Below are positions 10,186 through 21,245 of a stretch of DNA of 64,000 nt, one piece after another. The notes below the pieces were generated by a model. It had not been told where the DNA came from, did not search any database, and was given only the letters and a program-made list of their open reading frames with translations. Within the stretch, counting starts at the first letter, position 1, and each line of letters starts with the position of its first letter. Source of the DNA: Hygrocybe punicea (taxonomy: Eukaryota > Basidiomycota > Agaricomycetes > Agaricales > Hygrophoraceae). The stretch lies in assembly GCA_963556145.1 (NCBI GenBank), contig OY744473.1, positions 2,294,001-2,358,000 on the forward strand. Direction: 5' to 3'. A program made the position numbers and the translations under genes.

Positions 10186-12322
10186 ATGATGAAAAGCAAG
10201 GTCCGAAGCAGTGACAAAAGAGGAAGCTCTGTGGTTGTGGCAGAACCGAAACCGAAAAAAGATATAATTCACATGTCTTTTTCGGTTGTCTTTACCCACA
10301 TCTATTATGCCCCCCAAGAAGATCCAGTATGTCACCACCATGCTAATTTTCATGATCACCACATCCTAATCATCGTATAGGGTCACCAAAGGAAAGAAGC
10401 CAGCTAACAGGCGATCTGAGAGGTCGGTGTGGTGTCGACAATTACTGAATTCTTTACATATAATAACTGCTTTTGTATTACAGCCCTCTAGCCATTTCGT
10501 CGGATGAAGAGTGAGTGCTATGATATGTATACTGAATAACACAGTTGACTGTTAACAACTCTAGCGAATGGAAGGAGGAATCACCCACTCCTGTGTAAGT
10601 ACTACTTATTTTTCACTGCTTGCGATAACAATCCTATGCTATCACTGTAGAAAGAAGAAAGGCAGGGAGAAGGTTCCTGCACCACGACCAGTGAAGTGAT
10701 CTAGGCAGGTCGCTATGGAATCGGATTTAGAGGATGAAAAGGCTCACATGTATGTATCATCTTCGGCAATATACCCAATTTTGATCAGTAGAAATCAGAT
10801 CTCCGAAGAAGCACAAGGCACAGACACAGCAATCTATTGCTGATGACAGTAGTGAACTGTGTGTATTATTCATGTTATTGAACATCTACTAATTGCTACT
10901 ATAATACAGACATCGGAATGATACGAAAGATGGTAAATTGTCTGTGCAAAAGTCAGCTGCACAGTCTGGAGCTGGGCAGTAAGTCATCATTTGGTTATAT
11001 TATGTATGCATATTTTAATGAACAAACCACAGATCTGTTCATGGAACGAAAAGTAAACAAGTTATAGGGAAGAAAACAATCCAGTAAGCGATCATCGTTA
11101 GTCAGGGTTGTTTATGTCATATTACATGTCCCACAGACAATGGCCTCATATCTGTGAAGTTGCACGAGCCATCGACGAAGTCGACTATCATGAGGGATTT
11201 TACGACAAGAATTTAGAAGGTACATATGATGGTATTCCGAAGTTAAAGTCAGTCTTGTTGTTCTCATGTGTAACAATGCTAAAATGAGATGCAGACTCGG
11301 CACTCTTGCATCGTCGTCGGACCTTCCTGGCACTGGGCAATTTTTGCTGAGTCGTCTCACTGATGATGATCGTATGCCTGACCTTACCATTAGGTATGAG
11401 CTATGGTTTTTCATCATAAAACGATCTAATGTGCACTTTAAGCATGGCTGTGGAATCTATCTTGTTCGTTCATTCTGCGCAGTATATCAATCCTTCCCGA
11501 GCTAGTCCTGGATCTGTGACCTGCCGAGGTGGAGATTATGTGTGTGTGACACTGGCCAACAGTAGCGAGAATGCTATCTTCGTATCGACAGTCATCATCA
11601 ACGAGTCCCACCTTACCATGGCCAAGCAGATAGGGACTTCACGACTCAAATACATCTCAGGCATTTTCCATACCATTGAGTGGGAAAGGTTCGGTTCTTT
11701 CTTCTGCATGGTCTTCGGTACCAATCAGCTGGTGGGTCAGGTAAGTTTACCTGTTACCGATATGCAGATAACAGCAGTGACCTTTCTATCGGATAGATGG
11801 CATATGATGCCATTAATTTCCAGACCAAGTATGAAAGTGGGGCTGATGGTATGTTTCGGAAAGCTCTCACTGTTTCTTACTATCGCTGACATCATGTATG
11901 CATATAGCTGGCGATGGTCCTTCCTCTCCTGAAGTATCCCCTCGCAAACATGCCGATATCTTTAGCAAAGTCCGCAGCCCTGTTTCGAAGGTGGTATCCT
12001 CGGTTAAGGGTCGTACACTATCGTGTAGTGACACAGGTTGGTGTATACCATATTGTCTGCCATATTGCGACACTGATTCATACCAGTTCCTGTGTACGAT
12101 GCTCGGGGCACAGACACCGACTTCGCAACCAATTTGCAGGCACTCGCTGATATTTTACCAGCCTACGAACAGGAACTACCCTATAGGTCCCTTGTCACTG
12201 TCTTATACACAGCAAACACATACAGAAAGAAGTCTGGGGGTGTATATTTACCTGCACGAATGCTGTCACTCAATATTCAGGCTGCAATCCTGCTCGGTAC
12301 TATGCCTGAGTATACTGTGTAA
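10186..12322 (+). pseudogene. family II gene, copy A (multi-exon; one nonsense codon in the N-terminal half)
   Basis: Unrecognised family, recognised by comparison with the minus-strand copy at 50-52.8 kb. The N-terminal part is built of small exons: MMKSKVRSSDKR... from 10186, VTKGKKPANRRSE near 10383, PLAISSDEE near 10482, EWKEESPTP near 10566, KKKGREKVPAPRPVK near 10651. It is Lys/Arg/Ser-rich and probably nuclear. A TGA follows RPVK near 10699 in a frame that otherwise continues SRQVAMESD; a CGA-to-TGA change would explain it. The C-terminal part is intact: exons near 11139-11252, 11312-11392, 11444-11740, 11799-11847, 11909-12030 and 12086-12322 join in frame. Shared landmarks with the other copy are NPSRASP, EWERF.(S/A)FFCMVF, VPVYDAR and YTANT...LSLN(I/V)Q. 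The gene could still be functional if the TGA is spliced out or misread; I rate a broken copy as more likely. Confidence 0.6.
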
Positions 12323-12925
12323 TCTTACCAGGATTGTTTTTTTTTATGAAACTTTGTAACTCTGTATACCAAATTCTGTGAATATGTACCCATATTATCA
12401 CTGACTGCAGACCACACAACATCGCAGTGTGCTGTGTTATCACTGTACATGACACCTGTGGAACCTGTCGCATACACCATACCTGATCAGCACACAGGAT
12501 GTCAGGTAGAACCCAGGTGGCGACACACTGGGTGACCATTAATCCTGGCACGACCAGTAGGCACATGTAGAGGTATTATAAGGGGTACCAGAGGCCATGT
12601 ACATGGCAGTCATCCTTGCTGCCTGGCGGTGCACCTAAGTAAGGAAGGAGACAATGTCATTTTCCACCCGAGATAAGCTCAGGTCATGGATTACAGCAGT
12701 GACGCAGGGCAGGAACATGTCGCCAGTCGGCACACACCCAAGACACTGGACACATGGAAACAAGTTGTGGAAGTCACCACTGAGTACTGGGGACCTACAG
12801 AGCACAACAAGGGTCAGGGGTCTCTTCATAACCTATCTATACATCTACCATACCCTCATCATCCCTAGGTTCCTGACCGAATATCACAGGCAGCGCAGCG
12901 TCCAGGACCGAAGTCCTGACGAGAC
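12323..12925. other. gene-free stretch after family II copy A
   Basis: No coding region is supported. The sequence is a mosaic of CA/GT-rich phrases (for example CACTGTACATGACACCTGTGG) of the same style as 7.58-7.75 kb, which suggests old repeat debris. Confidence 0.35.
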
Positions 12926-14310
12926 CAGTATCAATCGGTGCCGATGTCGCCATCGTGCAGCCATGATTTTCCTGGAATGCAGTGTTGTGGACCGGCCATG
13001 TAGTTCATGCGGTGGGAATCATCGCCGGGATGGCGCGTAGTGGTTGGTTGGGGCAGCGTGAAGGTCGGTCGTCGGGCCACAACGTAGCCCCATTCCAACT
13101 CAAAACAGGGTGCGGGGGTTCGCTTGTGGTGAGAAACCGCAGCCAGGATGGCGGGGATTGGGCCATTGAACGGGGTGCTGAAGTGACGGCAGTACCAGTG
13201 GGTCACCGCATGTTGCTGAGCTAAATCATAGCCTCGTTTCAACGTGAAACGAGGTGGGGTGTGACGCCTGGGGTGGGACATCGCATCTGGGATGGCGGGT
13301 AGTTGGTGATGGCGAAGGGAACGGGGCCAACGAGAAGGCGTAACGTCGTGGAAAATGGGTTTTAGGGCCACATCGTAGGCTCGTTTCAACTTGAAACGGG
13401 ATACGGAGGGTCACCCGGGGTCGCCTGCATTGGGAAATCATAGCTGGGATGGCGGGGACTGGGTTATTGAGGATGGGGCACCAAAGTGGGTCAAGGTGAC
13501 TTACCAAGGCAAATCATAGCCTCGTTTTCAACGGAAACGAGGTGCGTGACGACGCTTGGGGTCGCCTGCGGTGGAAACTCGCAGCTGGGATGGTGGGAGT
13601 GCATGTTTGAAGAGCACGGAAACGGGGACAGCCGCGAGATGGATCGTCGGAGAAGGTGGAGCGTCCGGGCACATCGTAGGCTCGTCTCAACTTGAAACAG
13701 GATACGGAGGGTCACCTGGGGTCGCCGCGGTTGGGACATCATAGCTGGGATGGCGGGGAATGGGTTATTGAGGATGGGGCGCCAAAGTGGGTCAAGGTGA
13801 CTTACCGAGGCAAATCATAGCCTCGTTTTCAACAGAAATGAGGTGCGTGATGGCACCTGCGGTCGCCTGCGCTGAAAAATCGCTGCTGGGACGGTGGGAG
13901 TGAATATTTGTCGAGAAGAAAGGGGGACAGCCGGGAGATGGATCGTCGGAGAAGGTGGAGTGTCCAAGCACATCGTAGGCTCGTTTCAACTTGAAACGGG
14001 ATACGGAGTGTCACCTGGGGTCGCCGGTGTTGGGAAATCATAGCTGGGATGGCAGGGAATGGGTTATTGAGGATGGGGCGCCAAAGTGGGTCAAGGTGAC
14101 TTACCGAGGCAAATCATAGCCTCGTTTCAAATTGAAACGAGGTGCGGGGTGTCACTTGGGGTCGCCTGAGTGTGAAATCGCCGTCGGGATGGCGCATAGC
14201 GAGTGATATGGGAGGTGGGAAGGGGAAGCTGGAAAATGACACGTCGCGGAAGATGGCTCGTCGAGCGAAATTGCCGCCTCGTTTCAACGTGAAACGAGGT
14301 GTGGGGTCAC
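12926..14310. repeat. satellite A: ~150-bp monomers with a conserved palindrome, dimeric order
   Basis: A GC-rich tandem array. Each monomer carries a palindromic box of the form CTCGTTTCAACnTGAAACGAG. Boxes start at about 13233, 13380, 13521, 13681, 13822, 13980, 14121 and 14278, with a degenerate one near 13090. Spacings alternate near 141-147 and 157-160, so two monomer types form a ~300-bp dimer. Other shared phrases are GGGTTATTGAGGATGGGGC and CTGGGATGGCGGG. Several open frames run through the array on both strands, but they follow the repeat and are not genes. The same box, diverged, appears in satellite B at 61.1-62.15 kb. Confidence 0.85.
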
Positions 14311-14384
14311 CTGCGATGGGAATCAAATGCTGGATGGTGGGGAGTGGGTCCTCGCAGTCCCGGTCATGGTCTTCGCTGTCCTCG

Positions 14385-14442
14385 ATTTCCCCGTCGTCCT
14401 GCTCCGCGTCGTCCCTCTCGTCGTCCCTCTCGTCGTCATATT
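14385..14442. repeat. CGTC/CTCGTC-rich microsatellite
   Basis: A short run of CTCGTCGTCCCT units at the edge of satellite A, followed by ordinary sequence to the start of the oxygenase gene. Nothing else is recognised between 14443 and 14773. Confidence 0.6.
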
Positions 14443-14773
14443 CCGTTGATGGGACACGGAGTGGCAGAGAAACCAAATAAGATGCGGTAGCTATCTTGGG
14501 GCGTCTCAGTATTTAGCGTTAGGTCGTCGAGGGACTCTACTTACACGAGGGAGAATGACCGCGACCACACAAAAACACGCCCCAAGGCGCCTCTCACTCC
14601 CGCGTTATGTTGACGTGGGACCCGGAGTGCAAGAAAATGGGAGATGACGCGGCCTGGTGATGGCTAGTACGTGATACAAGGGCCCAATGCAAGTCGTCAG
14701 TGTGGAGAAAAAAAAACTCACGTGACTGCCACTTGCAAAACATCGAACATCGTGCATTGTGCATCAACACAGA

Positions 14774-16490
14774 ATGGATAAAATGAGCAAATATCATACC
14801 TGTAGGATGCTGTTCCACCCTCAAATGCAGAGGAATAATAAATTTTTGTGCAGTTTTTAACTCTCTTGCGACTTGTACATCCTTACTGGCCTCGTTATCG
14901 GAAGGCACCTTGCCAGATGATTTTGACACAGTCATCCATTCTGTTGCAACTCAGGCAGGAGTCGGCATAAGAAATGTAGGTCTGTATATTGCCTGTCATC
15001 CACTGACTTCATTACCTTCCAGTATCACCACTGTCAGCAATGGATAGGCCGTCTCAACTCCATGGTACATGCCGATGTGCGCACTGCCTTTCAAGACTAT
15101 GCTACAATCCAAAGAAATCGGAGATCAGGAATCCGCACTGCTAAAAGGAGGATCGTAGGTTTCTTTTTTTCCACCATGTTCTTTATTCACTGATATTGGT
15201 TCTAGGCTCATGACTTAGATCTTCACATCAGGAATAACATCGACACGACTCCGATAATTCAAGTGCACATCATGGACAAAACGTCTCCTATCACACGAGG
15301 AACCATTCTGGTTGATAAAGGTAATGAATACCTGGCTAACAACAAGGAAAACATTTTATCTGTGCCTGTGGATGATACATGGTATGTTGTCCAACCATGG
15401 GAGAGTATTGTGTTTGTTGATAAAAATGGTAATAATTGGTTTAATCTGATATTATATACTAATGAAATCTTCATTACAGGTCAGATGTTGCTAGTGGTCC
15501 TTCGAGAAATTGGCTCTCAGCGACCTGATATTCAATCTTACGTGACCTCTGTTGTAAAAGAAGCAGTTCGGGACAGGAAAACTGTGCGAGTAAGTGATTA
15601 ACATCTGTTCATGATTGATATAAAATGCATGAATTTTGCAGCCCAATCACCCAGGCAATATGATCCAATTTGGTCAGAATGCTGGACAACGCAACAAAAG
15701 AATTTTCGGTCTGGTTCGAAATCTTTTGTGCAAGAATATTACACCAGATGAGTGTCATGCAAAAGATAGGCGCATTCTTGGTGTATTTGGACTTTCTTGG
15801 GCCATATTTCAGTCAGCATTACCAAAAGCTGTCACTGATGCTTGTGAGACTGCCTTGGAGGAATCTGGCATTCCAACTATGACACATCAAGATGATAAAG
15901 AAGGTATGCAAATGTTTGACCTGCTGAACCATATTACTAAATTTTATATTAGTTCAGGGATATACACTTGATTTTGAGCACGAATCAATTCGTTTTCCTC
16001 TGGCAGATCGTTCCCCCTCTGAAGGTTATCTTACAGAAAATTATGCAGCGTATGTTTACCATAAACGTTGTAAATATTGCTAACACATTTTTAAAGAACT
16101 GTTCATACTGATCAAACTTATTGCAAATATGCAATTGCGTGGAACACATCATATGATACAACAAAATGTCAAGATATCAAATTAAAGCCTGATGGATGTC
16201 TTGGAGGCAATTTTGTAGATGTTTCACTTAAAGTTGTTGTGCGGAATGATGTTGGAACTTTACTAGTGAGTTATTATTATCATTTTTTCAAAGAAATTTT
16301 TTGATGCATTACAAAGGCTATTCAACCTTCTCACAAACATGGGACAACACTTCCAAGACCTGAACTTGAGAGGCAGGGTATGGCAATTAACTTTGCAACA
16401 CATATTCTTACCGCATATCAGAAAGCTCAGGAAGCAATGGAACAGGGACAGCTTATACAAGTAGATGAGATGAATCATGAATTTGTATAA
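14774..16490 (+). CDS. putative TET/JBP-like 2OG-Fe(II) oxygenase (multi-exon)
   Basis: Exons by eye: a short first exon at 14774 (MDKMSKYH), one from about 14856 to 14975, then 15023-15154, 15206-15428, 15480-15589, 15642-15903, 15953-16049, 16097-16265 and 16317-16490. All join in frame with GT...AG introns of about 45-60 bp. The C-terminal half has the double-stranded beta-helix signature: HTD (HxD iron ligands) in VHTDQTYCKYAIAW near 16103, GGNFVDVSLKVVV, GTLLAIQPSHKHGTT with the distal iron His, and a following Arg in ERQGMAINF that could bind 2-oxoglutarate. In known fungal TET/JBP relatives this fold oxidises methylated DNA bases; that substrate is inference here. It sits 2.4 kb after family II copy A, on the same strand. 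Another 2OG-Fe(II) subfamily is possible. The first two exons are less certain. Confidence 0.6.
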
Positions 16491-16794
16491 AGTGTTTAAA
16501 ACTTTCAATTTGAAGTTTGTATAATTTAAAACAAAATCTGCAATAACAAACATTACAAATATAATTAATAATATAAATAAATCAACTTTCATAACATAGG
16601 TAGAATGGTCAGATGTGACTGCTCCACATGCTTAGCAGAATACATATTGAAATCTATTGCTGATGTTGTTAACAGTTATACAAATGTAAAATTAGAGAAT
16701 GTGTTGGAAATGGTAATCTCACCCTGGTATGTAGTTATTTGTTGATCTTAGTCATCTCTTCTATGTCATCATTCCTAACTATATTATGTAGTTC
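16491..16794. other. gene-free stretch after oxygenase gene
   Basis: AT-rich sequence, presumably the 3' UTR and flank of the oxygenase gene. No feature is recognised. Confidence 0.35.
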
Positions 16795-16914
16795 TTTGGT
16801 ATAGCCAAGGTCCTGCTAAGCTAGGGCTAATGATGAGCTACCAGCTACAGCTACCTTGAGATTTTAGCTGTAGCAGGCAGCTAAGCTGCAACTAATCATA
16901 GTATACTACCAAAC
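16795..16914. repeat. MITE-like imperfect palindrome
   Basis: About 115 bp bounded by TTTGGTA and TACCAAA. Inside, inverted runs such as TACCAGCTACAGCTACC and TTTAGCTGTAGCAGGCAGC can fold back. The size and termini resemble a small hAT-like MITE, but I cannot see a clear 8-bp target duplication. Confidence 0.4.
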
Positions 16915-17029
16915 ATATACATAGTATATATTTTATTCATAGTACATTTTAGAGTCAAAATGTATGTTTATGTTGGTGTGGCATATGTCACTTTGTCTGT
17001 CACTCGGTCATTACTCAACAACAGTGGGC

Positions 17030-17560
17030 ACAACACCTCAATACAAGCTTGGAGGTGAAGACGGCAATGGAAAATAGCTGGGAGGGTGATGCGCCACCTA
17101 CTGGCCCAGGTATGTGCCCATATTCTCTTCGCATTGCGTCTACTAAGTTTGCTATCCTATCCCATCCCATCCATCTCATCACCTCGCAAACATGAGCAGA
17201 TGCATCAACTGAAACATAGACACATTTGTTAGGTATCTAGCATAAAAGCACCCGGAATGTGTGATGAAGCCCCCGCAACAACGACGGCAACATGGGTGTA
17301 GCCCACATTCCCATATCCTCCTTGCCACTGACCTTCACACCTTGCAAACAAGCACTGATGTGTCAACTGACACGTAGATGTCATTCGCAAAGGCATCAAC
17401 AACAATGAAGGAACATGAGTGAATGTAGCGCATTCCCATGTCCTGGCCCTTGACACTTCACGCAGATGTTGTTCGCAAAGTATCCAGCACGAATGACAAT
17501 GATGAGAACGTGGACTTAGACCCATATTCCCATATTCTCATCACAACCCACCCCCGTCTA
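17030..17560. repeat. degenerate repeats with TCGCAAA-type box
   Basis: Three diverged units share CTCGCAAACATG / CTTGCAAACAAG / TTCGCAAAG followed or preceded by a TGATGTGTCAACTGACACG-like phrase and CATATTC/CATTCCCAT. Similar boxes appear near 7.93 kb and 41.41 kb. There is no gene here. Confidence 0.4.
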
Positions 17561-17567
17561 AACCTTG

Positions 17568-17630
17568 CAAGAACTTGTTTAGAGGGCCAGTGCTTCGCAT
17601 GGCATGAACGAGTTCTTTTTTTTCTTTTAT
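17568..17630. repeat. inverted copy of 20160-20220
   Basis: CAAGAACTTGTTTAGAGGG, then GCATGGCATGAACGAGTTC and a T-run, is the reverse complement of the stretch at 20160-20220. The two copies lie 2.5 kb apart and could mark the ends of a degraded element that holds the relics between them. Confidence 0.5.
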
Positions 17631-17879
17631 TTTACATAAAAAAGTATGACATAAACCTTCAATCATTGGATGTTATATTTATATGGACAAACATCGTCAT
17701 ATTGTAAGTAGAATTCCAATGGGTCATAACATCGCATGGTATATCCTTCAGCTTGATGTGGTGCTTCTCACAATAGTGACACCAAGTGGGGAGGGAGATG
17801 GTAGTCAAATGGATGATGGTGAATGAGAGCTGTCATAGCCGAATCACGTAGCAAAGAAAACATTCAAAGGAAATGGTTC
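17631..17879. other. short gene-free stretch
   Basis: AT-rich sequence with no recognisable feature. Confidence 0.3.
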
Positions 17880-18125
17880 TTACTTTAGAAACAGGTTGAC
17901 GGACCACAACTGTATCCGCCATGACCTTCTCCCTATCGCTCGCTGGAGGTTTTGCAACTTATCAATACGATATATAATCAATGTTGCCATTGTCAATATT
18001 ACCTTCGCCATCTCCAAGTCAGATTCATCATTGTCACTGTCCTCAACAAAGTTTGTGGGGTATTGGGGGCCATTCACCTCTGTTTGATCAACATTAACAT
18101 CATCCATGGCTATTGATCTTGCCAT
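17880..18125 (-). pseudogene. 81-residue coding relic, unidentified
   Basis: The open frame on the minus strand begins MARSIAMDDVN, has an acidic patch EDSDNDESDLE, and ends RRSWRIQLWSVNLF. The composition looks like the N terminus of a protein rather than noise, possibly a transposase. I do not recognise the family and there is no continuation downstream in frame. Confidence 0.25.
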
Positions 18126-18355
18126 TTTAGAATTGAAGGGTCAAATGAGGCTGTTTGCCGGTAGCTGTACCATCTGGTTAAAACAGCCTCAGCATTGAAT
18201 GAGTTGTCAAGCTCTGTGAGTCCAGTGGTCTGTGTATCATTAGGGTTGGTATTGTCACCATTGAAAGTAAGAATGTAGAAAAGAAATTAGCTACAGATAG
18301 TTTAATGAAAAATCATATCAGCCTTCTTTATTAGTCAAAACCTCACCAACATATG

Positions 18356-18655
18356 TTAAAAAGCATTGGCCATGGCTAGACCAGTATGAGACTTTATGAC
18401 TTTAATGAAGTCCAGCAAAAATGACAGCATGCATTCTTTAAACTCCAGGTGTGCTGTCCATGCAATAAAAGCACAATGATTAGGGGATGTCCATGAATCC
18501 ATGTTACGAGTTCTTTTACAGCTGTTTTCATCGAGGTGTGGAAACTCCAAAATTTGAAGGTGGCTGTGCATTTCCAAATATGTAGTCTGCCGAGATTCCG
18601 TGTACAATTTTGTAGCTCCGACTAAGCGGGATACTTGCTTGTTGGTCCAGTGCAA
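18356..18655 (-). pseudogene. 99-residue coding relic, partly duplicated in inverted orientation
   Basis: The minus-strand open frame contains LVGATKLYTESRQTTYLEMH and ends HTGLAMANAF. Its 5' part (about 18510-18635) is repeated inverted at 18955-19070, where the same residues are encoded on the plus strand. The duplication suggests a remnant of a mobile element. I do not recognise the protein. Confidence 0.3.
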
Positions 18656-19075
18656 TGCACGAGTAAGTGTAGATACAGAGATGGCAATCTTTCAGTGATC
18701 ATACAGTTGGTCCTGGATTTCATCAAGAAAGAGTGTTGGGGAGTTTTCAAGAAGGGAGATAATGAAAATGATATCAGATGTGATGAATTTGCATTTAAAT
18801 TGTATTTTACAGGGATTGGAACTTGGAAGTGATGCCATATTTCCAGTGATCTGCAGGGTATACTAAAACTTCCTGAAACCAAGTACCTTACAGATCCTGT
18901 TGATAGACATATTGTGCTGGTGCAGTGGGAACAAGCCGCCATGTCGAGCGTTTAGAGTACTTAGTCGGAGCTACAAAATTGTACACGGAATCTCGGCAGA
19001 CTACATATTTGGAAATGCACAGCCACCTTCAAATTTTGGAGTTTCCACACCTCGATGAAAACAGCTGTAATTTAT
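18510..19075. repeat. inverted repeat, ~120-bp arms, ~310-bp loop
   Basis: The left arm (about 18510-18635) and right arm (about 18953-19070) are almost exact reverse complements, including CTCCGACTAAG / CTTAGTCGGAG and TTTTCATCGAGGTGTGG / CCACACCTCGATGAAAA. The loop holds another coding-like scrap on the plus strand (YLTDPVDRHIVLVQWEQ near 18885-18935). Confidence 0.75.
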
Positions 19076-19122
19076 TAAAAGACTCGTTCTTTATCAGACC
19101 TGGTTCAGTGAGGGTTCGTAAT

Positions 19123-19143
19123 TAATTAATTAATTAATTAATG
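19123..19143. repeat. (ATTA)n microsatellite
   Basis: Five to six tandem ATTA units. Confidence 0.9.
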
Positions 19144-19379
19144 AAGTTGATCGTATGTAGGGGACTTTTTTTTTTGGTAAAAGATATGATTCTACTTGTT
19201 ATACTGAAAAATAACATGTGGTCCAAGCCATGTGTGGACAAGCTTACATAAGCATCCAAATATGGGTTGCCTCAGAAAAGACACATTACCTTCAAATTAT
19301 ATTCAAAATATTCATACTGACTTCAATTCTTATTGGAATCAGCTGAAAATTGAACTGCTGACTAATATAACCATTTCGG

Positions 19380-19575
19380 GCAAGGTGTGACAGTCACATG
19401 TGACCAATCTAACCATATAAGGCAATTTCTGATATTGTATAGCAAATTTTTTACTGATCACAATGGTGACAGTCACATGTGACCAGTCTAACCATATAAG
19501 GCAATTTTACACTATAAATGCTAAATTTTGAGCTGATCACAGGAGTCATAGTCACATGTGACCACTATTACTATA
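19380..19575. repeat. 79-bp tandem repeat with GTCACATGTGAC palindrome, three units
   Basis: The 12-bp palindrome GTCACATGTGAC occurs at 19393, 19472 and 19551, exactly 79 bp apart, each followed by a diverged CTAACCATATAAGGCAATT-like phrase. The third unit is the most diverged. Confidence 0.8.
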
Positions 19576-19884
19576 TATGGAAATATCAGCCATATAAGCA
19601 GAAATGAGCTTAACTCAGATAATATACTGATATTTTTACTTAAAACATAAAATTCAATGTGATATTGCCATATATATACATTATCTTATATGCTAATTTA
19701 TTTCAAGCAAAATTATGGTGTTCATAATAATCATACAAACAAAAATCCAATAAAAGAAAAAAGACTTTGTTCTTGTCATATGTAACATTAGCCCAATTAT
19801 CAACCACAGCTGTCTTCATGTTGTCATCTGTTGTACAGCATAGAAGGTCCTGGAGAAGGTAAGTCAATTATTATCATAATGTTT

Positions 19885-20140
19885 AGGAGGCAGTTGTATT
19901 TGACAGTTGACCTATTGCCTCCTCAACATTTCTTTTTTGGCTGAGAATATTATATAATGATACAGCACAGAAGACATGACAGTAAGAGAGGAGGTTGATG
20001 AACACTCAAGACACTTTATGTAGTTTTATTTTTTCTACTTTTCATGTTGCTGAGGTGAGAGATGGGCTTATTAGAATAATTGGCAGTATACAACATATGC
20101 TATGTATCTTATACCATATGTAACATGCTTTATGCAATTG
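19885..20140 (+). repeat. dispersed repeat, copy 2 (uninterrupted)
   Basis: Matches the two blocks at 6412-6595 and 6989-7040 in order and orientation, without the ~393-bp insert. It ends close to the inverted repeat at 20160-20220. The sequence is AT-rich with no gene. Confidence 0.55.
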
Positions 20141-20159
20141 TTTACTTCATCATGGAAGT

Positions 20160-20220
20160 GGAGAGGGGAAAAAAAGAACTCGTTCATGCCATGCGCAGCA
20201 CTGGCCCACTAAACAAGTCA
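20160..20220. repeat. inverted copy of 17568-17630
   Basis: An A-run, then GAACTCGTTCATGCCATGC, then CCCACTAAACAAG, the reverse complement of the earlier stretch. Confidence 0.5.
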
Positions 20221-21245
20221 AAATGAAGGTACCCCAGATGTTCCTGGAACAAGTGAGTTATTTGTTGAGGCATGAATCTGAGGAAGAAACCTACAACAAG
20301 TAATTTGGCAATATACTCATGGCACCTGATAAAGGCAGCTCTAATGTCATGTGTAACAGTGAATGGTGATATGTGGTTGTCCAGCCATGAGAAGCTCAAC
20401 AAGTTCATGATCATTGATGACGTTGAGCGCCTGGCTACCTGGCTGTTTTTGGTGACCCACTTGATGATGTGATCACTGCAAAACATGTTAGTATAAGAGT
20501 GTATGGCCACCTCAGTATAAAACTCACCAGACTTCAGGGTCGGTACACAAGTAGAGGGAATATGTAACCAGCTTCTGTTTCTGTCGAGCAAAGGTGTTGA
20601 AGATCGAATCCCTTTTAGCAACCGCATTCTTCGCACTCAGGGCTGTTTTGACAGCCACAAGGTCAAAACAGCTGATGGTGTGAAGCTTGAGGTAGGCAGT
20701 TGATGCTCAATCTTTCTTATTTTGGAAGCACAGACTCTGCCAAGACTCATCTCGCACTAGCAAGCCATGTATGGAAAGAAGTGGAGTCAACCATCTTGAT
20801 ATGCTTGTAACACCTGCCTTGAAAAAGGAATAGATTTGCAACTGTCATAATTCTTTGGTTGCTGCTGACAAGCTAATTAAGTTCAATCCATAGCAAATGT
20901 ATGTGAAAACACACCTAGTGCCTTCACAACATCAATCTCGGGATTGTTGCCTTCCAAGTCAATCCAGATCACCTTGGTGCTGGTGTTATCAACATCATCT
21001 AGCATACTGGGATCTGGAGTGATGTTGTCAAGAACTGTCAAAACTTGTGAATGTGTGGACATTGAGCATTTAGATGTTGCATGCTCAAGATTCTTGAGTG
21101 GCCATCCACCAATGGCAGCACCCCACCTCACAGTATTGGCACCCCGTCTAACATCATCCTTGATGGTCGAGGCTTTGTGTGAGAGCTTAAAGGAGGTAGA
21201 AATTGAGGACTTGTTGGACATTGTGTCAGTAGTGGGTTTTGACAT
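20221..21245 (-). pseudogene. unidentified multi-exon gene or relic
   Basis: Two minus-strand blocks look coding. The first, 21245-20883, contains ASTIKDDVRRGANTVRWG and ends VFSHTFAMD before a stop. The second has NAVAKRDSIFNTFARQKQK then LYLCTDPEVW, a GT...AG intron of about 50 bp near 20475-20527, and continues SDHIIKWVTKNSQVARR to about 20270. The intron and biased composition support real exons, but the piece between the blocks (20640-20880) has stops in every frame I tried. I do not recognise any domain; it is probably a decayed gene. Confidence 0.35.

Noticed and set aside
12926..14310. CRISPR-like array from regularly spaced palindromes
   Set aside because: Spacer-equivalents are themselves repeated and the locus is eukaryotic; it is a satellite.
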